Source: an uncultured Collinsella sp. (GTDB lineage Bacteria > Actinomycetota > Coriobacteriia > Coriobacteriales > Coriobacteriaceae). From it: DNA of 64,000 bases. A model generated the notes under the pieces. The model made no database searches. It worked only from the letters and a program-made list of their open reading frames with translations, and had not been told where the DNA came from. Position 1 is the first letter of the stretch. Every line of letters begins with the position of its first letter. Of the stretch, positions 1-9,497 are shown one piece after another. A program made the position numbers and the translations under genes. The stretch covers positions 62,001-126,000 of the forward strand of contig CAUDQR010000001.1 in NCBI GenBank assembly GCA_958451615.1. Reading direction: 5' to 3'.

Positions 1-1707
1 CTTGGGCTTCCTACGAACCTGGCCGTGCCAGAAATCGAGACATCCCATACCGCACTCGATATGTTGTCTGCGCATATCGAGGTCAAGCGCTGCCTGACCG
101 AGCGGGGAGATGACGGCGGCGTTCTACAGCAGCTCAAAACGTGCAAGGCCTACGACTGCGAGCTCGACATCGCGGGGATTGTTATACGGGCCGATAGCAT
201 GCTAGTGGAGCTCTTTGACGGGTCGTTTGCGGGAACCGACGAGCGCGACGACGAGATGACGGTGGTGCGGGAGGCGCTCGACGTACGTGGGCTTAAGGCG
301 ATGGCTATCTGGGTGCGCATGGTGTTGGCGGCACGGCGGCTCCTTTCCGGCCTGCCGGTAACCGACGACGCGGCATTCAACGAGCTCGATCGTTTTGCCG
401 TGCGCATGCGCGACAACCAGATTCAGCTGTTTGGCCTGTTGCTAGAAGGCTGGCAGTCGCTGGCAGAGGGACGGCCGGTTAATGCAAAGTTCCGTGCGGT
501 CCAAGTGCTCAAACTTGCCGAGGAGTCGATTGCGTACATGCGCGATAACGCATTGCTGCTGGAGCGCGCGGCGTATCTGCGTAACACCTCGATGGTTTCG
601 GTACGCGAGGAAGCGGAGTTGCTCGATATAAGCCAGACGCAGGTTGGTGGTGCAGAAGCCTGGATGGTGGCGCTGCATTTGGCTTGCGCGGGGCGAGATA
701 GCGATCTCGCGGCCTGGATGTCCATGAATCGTGCGGGGATTCTGGAACCATCGTATCGGCTCTTTGCGCGCCTTGCCATGCATTGTCTGGGCGAGCCGGC
801 GACCAGGATTCGCAAGAAGCTTCCCGTGCGCGAGCTGTCGCGGTACTCGCTGCGCGACGATTTGGAAGGGGAGGGCGAGCGCCTGTTCCAGGCTGGCGAG
901 GTTGAAGCCGTTGATACCATCGACCATATCGAGATTCGCATGTTTGGTGCGTTCCGCGCCGAGCGCGACGGGTTTCCCATCACGGACAAAATGTGGCGCC
1001 GCAAGAAGGCGGCGACGCTTGCCGAGCGGCTTGCACTGGGCATGGATGCGCTCGTCGACCGCGAGACGCTGGCAATGGAGTTGTGGCCCCATGCCGAGTT
1101 CAATAGCGCCCGCAACAACCTGTACTCGACGATATCGCGCTTGCGGTCGGCTTTGGGACCGACGCCGGATGGCAAGTCGTGTGTGCTCATCCAAAATGAA
1201 TGCATCGGACTCAACGGCGACTACGTCAAGACCGATGTACGGCTGTTTGACCAGATAAGCCGCGAGGTTTTGGGAAATCGCACGGGTGCGCGCGGGCCCC
1301 ATTTAGTTGAGCTGTGCCTTAAGATTGAGCAGCTTTATGCCGGGCCGCTGTATGTTCCCAATGGCTGTAACCCCACCTACTTTTTGCGTATGCGACGCAT
1401 TATGCAGTCAAAGTTCATCGATTGCATGATTAAGGGAGCAAATGCCGCTCTAGAAGAAAACGATTTGCAGTCGGCGATTTGGCTGGCGGAGTCGGGGCTT
1501 CGACAGGAAACGGCGCGTGAGGATATGGTGCGCTGTGCCATGCGCGTCTACAGTGCGGCGGGGCGGCGGCGCGATATCGTCGAGCTATACAGCGGGCATA
1601 TGCACCATCTAAGGGAACAGGTCAATGGCGTACCCGAGCCCGAGACGCGGCATCTATACGAGCGCTTGGTGGAGGGGCGGCTCAATCGCGTGCTGGTCGA
1701 GCGATAA
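1..1707 (+). CDS. BTAD/SARP-like transcriptional regulator (5' end outside window)
   Basis: The reading frame is open from base 1. A GTG at 25 is the first possible start seen, but no stop lies upstream in the window, so the gene probably begins outside it. Counting from that GTG, residues about 305-395 form an OmpR-type winged helix (IEIRMFGAFRAERDG, then the arginine-rich recognition region near NNLYSTISRLRSALG). This is followed by a bacterial transcriptional activator domain of helical repeats to the C-terminus. The N-terminal 300 residues are helical and unassigned. The wHTH-BTAD order is inverted relative to many SARPs because a long N-terminal region precedes it. The target is unknown. 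Confidence 0.75.
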   Translation, partial: LGLPTNLAVPEIETSHTALDMLSAHIEVKRCLTERGDDGGVLQQLKTCKAYDCELDIAGIVIRADSMLVELFDGSFAGTDERDDEMTVVREALDVRGLKAMAIWVRMVLAARRLLSGLPVTDDAAFNELDRFAVRMRDNQIQLFGLLLEGWQSLAEGRPVNAKFRAVQVLKLAEESIAYMRDNALLLERAAYLRNTSMVSVREEAELLDISQTQVGGAEAWMVALHLACAGRDSDLAAWMSMNRAGILEPSYRLFARLAMHCLGEPATRIRKKLPVRELSRYSLRDDLEGEGERLFQAGEVEAVDTIDHIEIRMFGAFRAERDGFPITDKMWRRKKAATLAERLALGMDALVDRETLAMELWPHAEFNSARNNLYSTISRLRSALGPTPDGKSCVLIQNECIGLNGDYVKTDVRLFDQISREVLGNRTGARGPHLVELCLKIEQLYAGPLYVPNGCNPTYFLRMRRIMQSKFIDCMIKGANAALEENDLQSAIWLAESGLRQETAREDMVRCAMRVYSAAGRRRDIVELYSGHMHHLREQVNGVPEPETRHLYERLVEGRLNRVLVER

Positions 1708-1740
1708 AAAAACGGGCGCCCGAAGTACTTGGGCACCCGT
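1705..1740 (-). terminator. Intrinsic terminator after yhbY
   Basis: The inverted repeat ACGGGTGCCC / GGGCGCCCGT (one wobble pair) is followed on the minus strand by a run of seven T. It overlaps the 3' end of the convergent BTAD regulator, so it mainly serves yhbY transcription. Confidence 0.75.
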
Positions 1741-1777
1741 AAGCTTGCTATGTGTTGGCTCGCCGGATCATTGGCTC

Positions 1778-2077
1778 TTAGACGAGCTTGATCTTCTCGA
1801 TGTCCTTGCGCGAGGACTCGCGATACAGCGAGAACTTGCGGCCGATGACCTGGACGACCTCGGCGTGGCAACGCTCAGCGAGCTCTTCGGCGGCCTCGCG
1901 GGCGGAAAGACTGGAGCCATCGAGCACGGAGCACTTAACGAGTTCGTGCTTCTCCAGGTAGGCGACCGTCTGCTCGACGGTGCCCTCGTTGACATCGGAC
2001 TTACCGATGATGATGGCGGGGTTGAGGTGATGGGCCATGCTGCGAAGCTGCTTGACCTGGGCTCCTGTCAGTGCCAT
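1778..2077 (-). CDS. yhbY: YhbY/CRS1-family RNA-binding protein
   Basis: This 99-residue protein matches the full length of the YhbY family. The start is MALTGAQVKQLRSMAHHLNP, followed by the hallmark IIIGKSDVNEG and the GRKFSLYR stretch near the C-terminus. Family members bind pre-50S ribosomal particles and assist ribosome assembly in the cytoplasm. The gene stands alone between a convergent regulator and a methyltransferase. A strong terminator follows it directly. The 158 nt upstream carry no recognisable gene. Confidence 0.9.
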   Translation of the reverse strand: MALTGAQVKQLRSMAHHLNPAIIIGKSDVNEGTVEQTVAYLEKHELVKCSVLDGSSLSAREAAEELAERCHAEVVQVIGRKFSLYRESSRKDIEKIKLV

Positions 2078-2235
2078 GGGTTCTCGCTTTCTATGTATGG
2101 GGCGCCCCGCGACGGGGCCTTAATCTACGTGAGCTGTCCCACGATAGCGCAGGAACGGCGCGGTGTGGAGCGCGTTTGCCCAGTTCGCAAAGAATGCGGA
2201 TGCCGAGGTGATGGGCGGCTCGGGCTGTGAACGGG

Positions 2236-3123
2236 CTACGAGCGGGATTCAGAGACCGGTTCCCATGCAATAAACGCCCAGCGAACCTTGCGGACATGAT
2301 CGAGCATATAGCGCCCCTGCGGCACGCCCTTGGAGCCCGGCTCGCCGGCATGGGGGTTTTCGATCATGTGCTGAGCGATATAGTCGCGCAGGCGGTCGAT
2401 CTTATCCTCGTTGCCATGCTCGAGCATACGGGAAAAATCCGCCACGCCTGCCTCAAGGCTATCGAAGGTATCGCGACGAGGCGATTCAAAGTATGTAACC
2501 TGCGGCAACGCACCCATCTGAATGAGGATGTTGAAGGCGTACACAAAGCCATTGCTGCAGGTAACCGAGGCGCCGATAGCGTTCATCAAGTGCAGATCAT
2601 AGCGCGGGCTGGAGTTGGCGACCATCGTGACAGCACAACGCCGACGAGCCGTTCGATTAAGCTTGGCAAGCGCATCTTTTAGATTGGTCGTCGTAACCGA
2701 CCGACTGGCAAAGGCAACATCCACCGCTTTCGCGACCGGTCCAACCAAATCCCAATCATCATCCCAAGCAAGCTCAAGCGGCGTAATGCGATCCTCGAGC
2801 CCATAGTACTCAATGCCAGCATCAAGCGTGCCCAACATAGCAGGGGAAAAGTCGGCTGCAATCACAGGATGCCCAGCCTGAGCAAGCGGAATGGCAATCG
2901 ACCCAGCTCCACACCCCATATCGAGCACCGACTCACCAGGCTCAAGAGCCAGCAATTTCATAAAATCCCGAGCATAAGGGGCAGTCTCAAGAGGTCGAAA
3001 ATGTCGAGCTCGCTTATCCCATTCAAAAGAATCATCAGCCCGATGCCGAGCGGCCTGCAGACGCATCCATTCGCCATTCCAATCCGCAGCAAGCAGCTCA
3101 GAACGAATCTCCCCATCAACCAC
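2236..3123 (-). CDS. Class I SAM-dependent methyltransferase
   Basis: 295 residues with a GTG start supported by AGGAGG seven bases upstream. Motif I is SVLDMGCGAGSIAIPLAQAG (about residues 65-84), followed by an acidic end of strand 2 (IAADFSPAML), so the Rossmann-like AdoMet-binding fold is clear. The family is known for methyl transfer to small molecules, RNA or protein. The C-terminal half (VTYFESPRRDTFDS onward) gives no substrate clue. It is monocistronic as far as visible, with a large inverted-repeat element upstream. The substrate is unknown. Confidence 0.8.
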   Translation of the reverse strand: MVDGEIRSELLAADWNGEWMRLQAARHRADDSFEWDKRARHFRPLETAPYARDFMKLLALEPGESVLDMGCGAGSIAIPLAQAGHPVIAADFSPAMLGTLDAGIEYYGLEDRITPLELAWDDDWDLVGPVAKAVDVAFASRSVTTTNLKDALAKLNRTARRRCAVTMVANSSPRYDLHLMNAIGASVTCSNGFVYAFNILIQMGALPQVTYFESPRRDTFDSLEAGVADFSRMLEHGNEDKIDRLRDYIAQHMIENPHAGEPGSKGVPQGRYMLDHVRKVRWAFIAWEPVSESRS

Positions 3124-3290
3124 GGGTCAACCTCCTAGCAACAAAAAAGCGACTCCTCCCAAAAGAAGAGCCGCAACCAGCATATATCAGAAAAAGAACC
3201 GCTCCAACGCCAAACCGCCACACCAACCAAGGCGGGCAGAAGCGAAGCGACTGCCACTGAGCCAGAACCCAGCCAAGGTTGAGATGTGCG

Positions 3291-3432
3291 GGAGCCCCGC
3301 CGCCGGGCGGCAGACATATAAGGTCGATCGCGAGTTCCGCACGAGCCGGAGAGCACTTAATGTGCTCTCCGTGCGAGTCAGGACTGTCCGAGCAGGCGAC
3401 CTTATATGTCTGCCGCCCGGCGGCGGGGCTCC
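3291..3432. repeat. 142-bp element with perfect 36-bp inverted repeats
   Basis: Arms 3291-3326 and 3397-3432 are exact reverse complements (they begin GGAGCCCCGCCGCCGGGCGG). The 70-bp centre contains a second perfect hairpin at 3347-3371 (CGGAGAGCAC / GTGCTCTCCG). It fills the 327-nt gap between the DUF711 gene and the methyltransferase, which otherwise shows nothing coding. The layout fits a MITE-like element or a very large hairpin terminator. No T-run and no target duplication is evident. Confidence 0.8.
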
Positions 3433-3450
3433 TCGCCTCGTATCCCTAGG

Positions 3451-4815
3451 CTAGTTCTTCAGCGAGTTCAGCGGCGCCGGGAAGCGTCCACCGCGATGGG
3501 CAAGCACGGTGCCGGCGTTGGGGTTCACCGGCATGATGGGCGCACGGCCAAACAGGCCGCCGTACTCGACGCAGTCACCCACGCCCTTGCCGATGGCAGG
3601 AATCACGCGGACGGCCGTGGTCTTGTTGTTGATGACGCCGATGGCCATCTCGTCGGCGATGATGCCGGCGATGGTCTCGACCGGGGTGTCGCCGGGGATG
3701 GCGATCATGTCTAGGCCAACGGAGCACACGCAGGTCATGGCCTCGAGCTTCTCGAGCGAAAGCGCACCGGCCTCGACGGCGGCGATCATGCCGGCGTCCT
3801 CGGACACGGGGATAAAGGCGCCGGAAAGACCGCCCACGCTGGAGCTGGCCATGACGCCGCCCTTCTTGACGGCATCGTTGAGCATGGCGAGCGCGCAGGT
3901 CGTGCCCGGGCCACCGCAGGTGCCCACGCCGATGATCTCGAGGATGCGCGCGACGGAGTCGCCGATGGCAGGCGTGGGAGCCAGCGACAGGTCGACAATG
4001 CCCTTCTCGACACCCAGACGATGGGCGGCCTCGCGGCTCATGAGCTCGCCGGCACGGGTGATCTTAAAGGCGGTCTGCTTAATCTTTTCGGCGACTTCCA
4101 TCATCGAGGCGGAATCGGGCAGCGTCTCCAGGGCTGCGGCCATAACGCCGGGGCCCGAGACGCCTACGTTGATGACGGCGTCGGCCTCGCCACCGCCGTG
4201 GACGGCGCCCGCCATAAACGGGGAGTCCTCGACCATGTTGGCAAAGCAGACAAACTTGGAAGCGCCGACGGAATCCTGGTCGGCCGTGAGTTTAGCGGCA
4301 TCGATGATGGTCTGGGCGGCCATGAGCACGGCATCCATGTTGATACCGGCGCGCAGGCTGGCGACGTTGACGCTGGAGCAGACGCGGCTCGTGGTGGCGA
4401 GCGCCTGGGGGATGGACTGGATAACGCGGCGATCGGCGTCGCCGATGCCCTTCTGGACGAGTGCGGAGAAGCCGCCCAGGTAATCGATGCCGAGTGTCTC
4501 GGCCGCGCGGTCGAGGGCGTGCGCGATGGGGGTGAGGTCCTCATCCTTGCAGCACGCGGCGATCTGCGCCACCGGGGTGACGGAAACGCGCTTGTTGACG
4601 ATGGGGATACCGTACTCGCGCTCGAGGTTCTCGGCGGTCTCGACCAGATGCTCAGCCGTGTGCGTCACGTGGTCGTAGATCTTCGTGCACATGCGGTCGA
4701 GGTTCTCGTCGCCGCAACCCATGAGCGAAACACCCATGGTGATGGTCCTGATGTCGAGGTTCTGCTCCTCAACCATGCCGCGGGTTTCCGCGATTTCTGC
4801 AGGCGTGATCGCCAT
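3451..4815 (-). CDS. UPF0210 / DUF711 (PFL-family) protein
   Basis: 454 residues from the ATG of [18 protein letters not shown]. This start is chosen over an upstream in-frame ATG because AGGAG lies seven bases before it. The family is a glycyl-radical-like PFL-fold protein of unproven reaction. Typical stretches include [15 protein letters not shown]-like [20 protein letters not shown] and [20 protein letters not shown]. In other genomes it usually follows a small ACT-domain protein (UPF0237). None is visible here. The 108 nt to the downstream end of metH on the other side contain no gene. Confidence 0.85.
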   Translation of the reverse strand: MAITPAEIAETRGMVEEQNLDIRTITMGVSLMGCGDENLDRMCTKIYDHVTHTAEHLVETAENLEREYGIPIVNKRVSVTPVAQIAACCKDEDLTPIAHALDRAAETLGIDYLGGFSALVQKGIGDADRRVIQSIPQALATTSRVCSSVNVASLRAGINMDAVLMAAQTIIDAAKLTADQDSVGASKFVCFANMVEDSPFMAGAVHGGGEADAVINVGVSGPGVMAAALETLPDSASMMEVAEKIKQTAFKITRAGELMSREAAHRLGVEKGIVDLSLAPTPAIGDSVARILEIIGVGTCGGPGTTCALAMLNDAVKKGGVMASSSVGGLSGAFIPVSEDAGMIAAVEAGALSLEKLEAMTCVCSVGLDMIAIPGDTPVETIAGIIADEMAIGVINNKTTAVRVIPAIGKGVGDCVEYGGLFGRAPIMPVNPNAGTVLAHRGGRFPAPLNSLKN

Positions 4816-4923
4816 CCTTGCGCTCCTATCTGCCAAAACGAGCATAGTCTTATCTATTCTAACGTGCCGCACGTGCCAAGTGGCGCGTGCGGCACGGTTT
4901 AGTGCTCGGTTGTTTCCGTTGTG

Positions 4924-7482
4924 TTACTGCCCAAAGACCTCTTCGGCAATGCGCGCGCTTTCGGCGGCATCCTTGGCGTAGTAGTCCGCGCCGATCTGCT
5001 TGGCGTATTCGGGGGTGAGCACGGCGCCGCCTACGATAATCTTGACGCCCGGAACCTCGGCATGGAGCAGCTTGATGGTCTCCTCCATGGCGACGACGGT
5101 GGTGGTCATAAGCGCCGAGAGGCCGACGAGTTTGATATCGCGCTCCTTGACGGTCTTGAGTACCTCCTGCGGATCGACATCGCGGCCCAGGTCAAAGACG
5201 GTGTAGCCGTAGTTGTCGAGCAGCATTTTGACGATGTTCTTGCCAATATCGTGGATGTCGCCCTTGACGGTGGCCACGCAGATCTTGCCCTTGTCGGCGA
5301 TCTCGCCGGCGGGCATAAGGCGCTTGATGGTGTCGAAGCCCACGCGTGCGGCTTCGGCCGAGGCCATAAGCTGAGGCAAGAAGAACTTGCCCTGGTCAAA
5401 GAGGACGCCAACTTCGTCGAGGGCGGGGATAAAGTGATTGTTGATGAGGTCCATGGCGTCGTGGTCTGCCAGCAGACGCTCGGTCTCGGCAGCGATCTCG
5501 CCTTTGCGGCCCGAGACGACCATGCGACGAATCGGGTCGTCGTTGCCGTCGGTGCCGGCGGTGCCAGCAGCGGGCGCGGCGTCGGTCGATGCGGTCTGAG
5601 CCGCCGCCGGGTTGGCGGCGATCTTATACGGATCGGTCCAGCCGGCATAGCGCTCGATGTATCCGGTCGAGCCCTCGTCCTCAACGCTCAGGACGCGATA
5701 GCTGTAGACGGTATCCATAAAACGCTTGGAGCCCGGGTTCATGATGGGGGCGTCCAGACCCGCGCCAAAAGCGGCGGCCAAAAAGACCGAACCCAGCAGC
5801 GGGCGAGCGGGCAGGCCAAAGCTGATGTTCGACACGCCGAGCGCGCATTTGACGCCCAGGCGCTCCTTGCACAGGGACATGGCGCGCAGGATCTGCTCGG
5901 CCTGGCGTTGATTGGTCGAGGCGGTCATGACCAGGCAGTCGATGAGGATGCGGTCCGGGCCAATGCCGTAGCGGGCGGCCTCGGCCACGATGCGCTCGGC
6001 GATGGCGAAGCGGGCCTCGGCGGTATCGGGGATGCCGCCTTCGTCGAGCGTAAGGCCGACAACGTTGGTGCCGTAGTGGGCGACCAGCGGAAAGATCTCA
6101 TCCATGATCTGCTGCTTGCCGTTGACCGAGTTGATGATGGGCTTGCCGGCGTAGCGGCGCACGGCGGCCTCGACAGCGGCGGGATCGGTGGAGTCGATCT
6201 GCAGCGGCAACAGCGTGGAGCCTTGGAGCTGCTCGGTCGCCTGCTGGATAATCTTGACCTCGTCGATCTCGGGCAGGCCCACGTTGACGTCCAGGATATC
6301 GGCGCCCTGCTCCTGCTGGCTGATGCCTTGGCTCACGACGTAGTCCAGATCGCCGTCGCGCAGGGCCTGCTGCAGGCGCTTTTTGCCGGTGGGATTGATG
6401 CGCTCGCCGATGACGGCAATCTTGTGGCCGTCGCAGGGAAGGTCCACGACCGTCTGGGCGCTTGTGACCGACATGCTGGGCTTGCGGTGGCGCGGGCTGG
6501 GCGTGTGGTTGACGATGAGGGTGCGAAGTGCCGCCATGTGCGTCGGCGTGGTGCCGCAGCAGCCGCCCACGACGCTCACGCCGTCCTCAATCATGCCGGC
6601 GACGGCCTCGGCGTATTCGGGTGCCTGGATATCAAAGACGGTATTGCCGTCATCGTCCACGCGGGGCAGTCCCGCATTGGCCTGCACCATAACGGGCTTG
6701 TCCGTAACGGTGAGCATACGCGCGGCGAGTTCTCGGAGCTCGGCCGGGCCCTGGCTGCAGTTGATGCCCAAAACGTCGGCGCCGATGGCGTCGAGGGTGA
6801 TGGCGGCGACCTCGGGGCTCGTGCCCAAGAAGGTGCGGCCGTCTTCCTCAAAGGTCATGGTGGCAAAGACGGGCAAGTCGGAATTCTCGCGGCAGGCGAG
6901 GACTGCCGCCTTGATCTCGGCCAGGTCGGTCATAGTCTCGATAATAAAGAGGTCCACACCCGCGGCGACGCCAGAGCGCACCTCCTCGGCAAAGAGGTCG
7001 TAGGCCTCGTCGAAGCTGAGGGTACCCAAGGGGCGCAGCAGCGCGCCGATGGGGCCGATGTCGCCGGCGACGTAGCGGGCGCCGGCCTCGCGGGCGCAGG
7101 TGACGGCTGCGGCAAAGACGTCTGCCACGGTGGCGGCGCCGTCGAGCTTGTGGGCGTTGGCACCAAAGGTGTTGGCGGTGATCACGTCGCAGCCGGCCTC
7201 GACGTACTGTCGCTGAATGTCGGTAATGACCTGGGGCTCCTCAAAGTTGAGCAGCTCGGGCAGGGCTCCGGCCTTCATGCCGGCCGCCTGCAGCATGGTG
7301 CCCATGCCGCCGTCGAACAGCAGATGCCCCGTGCCCTCGATGGCCGCACGCAGGCGATCGTCCTTAATGCGCAGATCGTCGATCGTGCGCGTCTTGTACG
7401 TGGCACCGTTGCGACGTGCGGCATCAACGGGTGCCGCCAATGCAGTGCCGTCAGAATCATGAGTGATAAGCGGAGTAAACAT
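4924..7482 (-). CDS. metH: Cobalamin-dependent methionine synthase lacking activation domain
   Basis: 852 residues that transfer methyl from methyl-tetrahydrofolate to homocysteine via cobalamin in the cytoplasm. Domain order: homocysteine/zinc domain (about 45-330, with zinc cysteines in GINCSQG and GGCCGTTP), pterin-binding domain (IGERINPTGKK, about 345-600), then helical cap and cobalamin domain (DxHxxG motif D742-H744-G747). The C-terminal AdoMet reactivation domain of E. coli MetH is absent and is encoded by the gene nine bases upstream. AGGAG precedes the start. It is the last gene of a three-gene one-carbon operon. Confidence 0.95.
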   Translation of the reverse strand: MFTPLITHDSDGTALAAPVDAARRNGATYKTRTIDDLRIKDDRLRAAIEGTGHLLFDGGMGTMLQAAGMKAGALPELLNFEEPQVITDIQRQYVEAGCDVITANTFGANAHKLDGAATVADVFAAAVTCAREAGARYVAGDIGPIGALLRPLGTLSFDEAYDLFAEEVRSGVAAGVDLFIIETMTDLAEIKAAVLACRENSDLPVFATMTFEEDGRTFLGTSPEVAAITLDAIGADVLGINCSQGPAELRELAARMLTVTDKPVMVQANAGLPRVDDDGNTVFDIQAPEYAEAVAGMIEDGVSVVGGCCGTTPTHMAALRTLIVNHTPSPRHRKPSMSVTSAQTVVDLPCDGHKIAVIGERINPTGKKRLQQALRDGDLDYVVSQGISQQEQGADILDVNVGLPEIDEVKIIQQATEQLQGSTLLPLQIDSTDPAAVEAAVRRYAGKPIINSVNGKQQIMDEIFPLVAHYGTNVVGLTLDEGGIPDTAEARFAIAERIVAEAARYGIGPDRILIDCLVMTASTNQRQAEQILRAMSLCKERLGVKCALGVSNISFGLPARPLLGSVFLAAAFGAGLDAPIMNPGSKRFMDTVYSYRVLSVEDEGSTGYIERYAGWTDPYKIAANPAAAQTASTDAAPAAGTAGTDGNDDPIRRMVVSGRKGEIAAETERLLADHDAMDLINNHFIPALDEVGVLFDQGKFFLPQLMASAEAARVGFDTIKRLMPAGEIADKGKICVATVKGDIHDIGKNIVKMLLDNYGYTVFDLGRDVDPQEVLKTVKERDIKLVGLSALMTTTVVAMEETIKLLHAEVPGVKIIVGGAVLTPEYAKQIGADYYAKDAAESARIAEEVFGQ

Positions 7483-7491
7483 CGAGGGCTC

Positions 7492-8280
7492 CTAATGGCT
7501 GGAATAGCAGGTGGTGTGGGCGGCGCGGAAGCGACAGTGCTCGCGCATGCGGCAGATATTGCAGGTGGGGCGGCTCTGGGCGTCGTGGACCTCGCCGTCG
7601 AACAGACCGATCACCGCGGTCACGCTCTTGGTGGGCATGAGCAGGCTGGTGGGCGTGACGGTAAGCCCGATGAGCCGCGTGGCGTTGAGCGCGTCCACGA
7701 TTGAGCGCTGTGCCGTAAGCGGGCAGTCGCCGTAGCCGGGACTGAAGCGCCAGTTACCGGCGAGTCCGTGTGCGGCGGCCGCAGCCTTAACCTGCTGGTC
7801 CATCTGCTCGACGGCGGCTTCTACATAGGCAGAGCATGCGGCGTCGAGCACGGCTCCCTCCAGGGGCTGCTGGGCTCCCGTGGTACGCAGGCGACGCTCG
7901 GCGTCCATGCCGAGAGTGCATGCCATGAGCGCGGCAAATCGGGCGTCTTTGAGATGTCGATAGATATCACGACCGCGCAGCTCAACGTTGGTGCCGACCA
8001 AGCGAATGCAGGGTTCGCCCTGCTCGCCCACGCCCGTGGCATCGACGGCAAACACGCGTCGCACGCCACGGGGTTCAATGTCCAGCTCCAGACGCTCAAC
8101 GACAAGCTCAATACGCTGCGACAGCTCGGGCTCAATTTGCTGACCGCTGTAGCCCAGATAGCGCAGCATCTCGGCACGATCGACGCGGGGATGGTGGGCA
8201 TCATCGATACGATAAAGCGCCGGCGACGCAAGGTCGGCCGGCACTTCGACAGCGGTTGTATCGATGTGCGGTTTTTCCAT
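7492..8280 (-). CDS. Stand-alone MetH reactivation (AdoMet-binding) domain protein
   Basis: 262 residues matching the vitamin B12-dependent methionine synthase activation domain. The AdoMet-binding signature RFSPGYGDCPL and the following TPTSLLMPTKSV are both present. In this split arrangement it would reductively remethylate oxidised cobalamin on the MetH protein encoded immediately downstream. A cysteine cluster at the C-terminus (CNICRMREHCRF) suggests metal or Fe-S binding and is not part of the E. coli domain. Its ATG overlaps the metF stop as TAATG, so translation is coupled. Confidence 0.9.
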   Translation of the reverse strand: MEKPHIDTTAVEVPADLASPALYRIDDAHHPRVDRAEMLRYLGYSGQQIEPELSQRIELVVERLELDIEPRGVRRVFAVDATGVGEQGEPCIRLVGTNVELRGRDIYRHLKDARFAALMACTLGMDAERRLRTTGAQQPLEGAVLDAACSAYVEAAVEQMDQQVKAAAAAHGLAGNWRFSPGYGDCPLTAQRSIVDALNATRLIGLTVTPTSLLMPTKSVTAVIGLFDGEVHDAQSRPTCNICRMREHCRFRAAHTTCYSSH

Positions 8281-9152
8281 TACCCCAGGCGCTCCATAAT
8301 GGTTGCGGCGATTGCAGGACGATTCATAGTGTACAGGTGCAGACCGTCGGCGCCGTGCTCCTTAAGGTCGCAAAGCTGACGGGCGGCATAATCTACACCG
8401 GCTGCCTGCAGGCTCTCGGGGTCGTTCTCGTACTTGGCGAGAATCTTGATGACGGGGGAGGGCAGCGACGCGCCGCACATAAAGACCATGCGGCTGATCT
8501 GCGACTTGCCCATAAACGGCATGATGCCCGCGGTAATCGGCACGGTGATGCCCGCCTTGTCGGCAAGCTCGCGGAAGCGGTAGAAGCACTCGTTATCAAA
8601 AAAGAGCTGCGTCACGAAGAAGCTCGCACCGGCATCCTGTTTTTGCTTGAGGTATTCGACCGAGAGGTTGAGGTCCTCGCAGGCAATGTGGCCCTCGGGG
8701 TAGGCTGCGGCGCCCACACAAAAGCCGGCGTCGACGAGCTCGGGGATGAGGTCGCGGGCGTAGGCGTAGTCGGAGGCGGGCTTGTCGTCCTCGGTCGCGC
8801 CAGCGGGAAGATCACCGCGCAGGGCCAGGATGTTTTCTACGCCGGCGGAGCGGTATTCATCGATCTTGGCGGCGATATCGGCGTGCGAGCGGCCCACGCA
8901 GGTAAGGTGTGCCACCGAGGGTGTATCGAATTCGCTCGTAATCATATGCGCGATGGGGGCGGTGGTGGCGCCATTGCCCGAGCCGCCGGCAGAGCAGGTG
9001 ACCGAGACAAAGCTCGGCGAAAGCTTGCACAGATTGCCTGCCACCTCGCGAGCCGTGTTGAGGGTAAGCTCGCCCTTGGGCGGGAACATCTCAAACGAAA
9101 CGGGTGCGGTGCCCTGGGATGCTGCCTGCTTAAAAACCTCGTCGACGCGCAT
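8280..9152 (-). CDS. metF: 5,10-methylenetetrahydrofolate reductase
   Basis: 290 residues from MRVDEVFKQAASQG; AGGAG seven bases upstream sets this start over an earlier in-frame ATG. It has the TIM-barrel FAD enzyme signatures SFEMFPPKGE at the N-terminus, LRGDLPAG and FFVTQLFFDN, and the ITAGIMPF loop. It makes 5-methyl-tetrahydrofolate, the methyl donor for MetH two genes on. It is the first gene of the operon metF - activation protein - metH, with only a 1-nt overlap to the next gene. Confidence 0.95.
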   Translation of the reverse strand: MRVDEVFKQAASQGTAPVSFEMFPPKGELTLNTAREVAGNLCKLSPSFVSVTCSAGGSGNGATTAPIAHMITSEFDTPSVAHLTCVGRSHADIAAKIDEYRSAGVENILALRGDLPAGATEDDKPASDYAYARDLIPELVDAGFCVGAAAYPEGHIACEDLNLSVEYLKQKQDAGASFFVTQLFFDNECFYRFRELADKAGITVPITAGIMPFMGKSQISRMVFMCGASLPSPVIKILAKYENDPESLQAAGVDYAARQLCDLKEHGADGLHLYTMNRPAIAATIMERLG

Positions 9153-9195
9153 ATCGTGCTCCTTTAGATGCGTAATAGTGTGATGTGTTGTAAGG

Positions 9196-9223
9196 ATTCT
9201 ACAGCACCACTGTGTCACGGTGG
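9196..9223 (-). promoter_or_regulatory. Candidate metF promoter with overlapping imperfect palindrome
   Basis: On the minus strand a TAGAAT -10 (9196-9201) lies about 45 bases before metF. An imperfect palindrome, CCACCGTGACACAGTGG (9207-9223, one mismatched pair), abuts it upstream, where a -35 is not recognisable. A methionine-regulon operator would fit, but no regulator is identified. Confidence 0.35.
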
Positions 9224-9305
9224 AGTTTCACTCGCTATTCGGGGATACCAATCAAAGATGCCTTGCCATTGGCATTCCCTATAACAGGGCGGCTCATTTT
9301 GACAC

Positions 9306-9355
9306 GGGCTATAAAGACTGGTATCTGATGCAAAATACCAGTTAATAGAGCCCCA
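9306..9355. other. Structured hairpin between metF and glnN
   Basis: An 8-bp stem ACTGGTAT / ATACCAGT with a 10-base loop (9317-9342) sits inside an outer GGGCT / AGCCC stem. No T-run follows on either strand, so it is not a simple terminator. The strand of function is unknown. It could be part of the glnN leader or a protein-binding site. The rest of the 426-nt gap has a further 6-bp hairpin at 9431-9448 (TACCGC / GCGGTA). Confidence 0.45.
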
Positions 9356-9454
9356 TCCCAGATTGACTACCCTTAAACCATGCGGGGAGGTCTGCAATTT
9401 ATGCAGTTCGTTGGCTGTTGAGGGTGGCAATACCGCTGCGATGCGGTAACCTCA

Positions 9455-9497
9455 TTGATTGGTTTCGCGACAGCAATATAACGGTAATGTCGCGGAA
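9455..9497 (+). promoter_or_regulatory. Candidate glnN promoter with inverted repeat
   Basis: TTGATT (9455-9460) and TATAAC (9477-9482) are spaced by 16 bases and lie about 95 bases before glnN. A 10-bp inverted repeat, TTTCGCGACA / TGTCGCGGAA (9463-9497, one G-T pair), brackets the -10. This is where a nitrogen-responsive repressor would act. The regulator is not identified. Confidence 0.4.

Noticed and set aside
4921..7704. Very long open frame antisense to metH (about 927 codons)
   Set aside because: It is a shadow frame created by the codon bias of a high-GC gene. The opposite strand encodes an unmistakable methionine synthase, and the antisense translation is low-complexity Gly/Ala/Val/Asp.
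9215..9430. 71-codon frame upstream of metF
   Set aside because: It crosses the promoter and hairpins of the region and has no ribosome site or resemblance to known leaders. A SAM or B12 riboswitch was also looked for here and not recognised.
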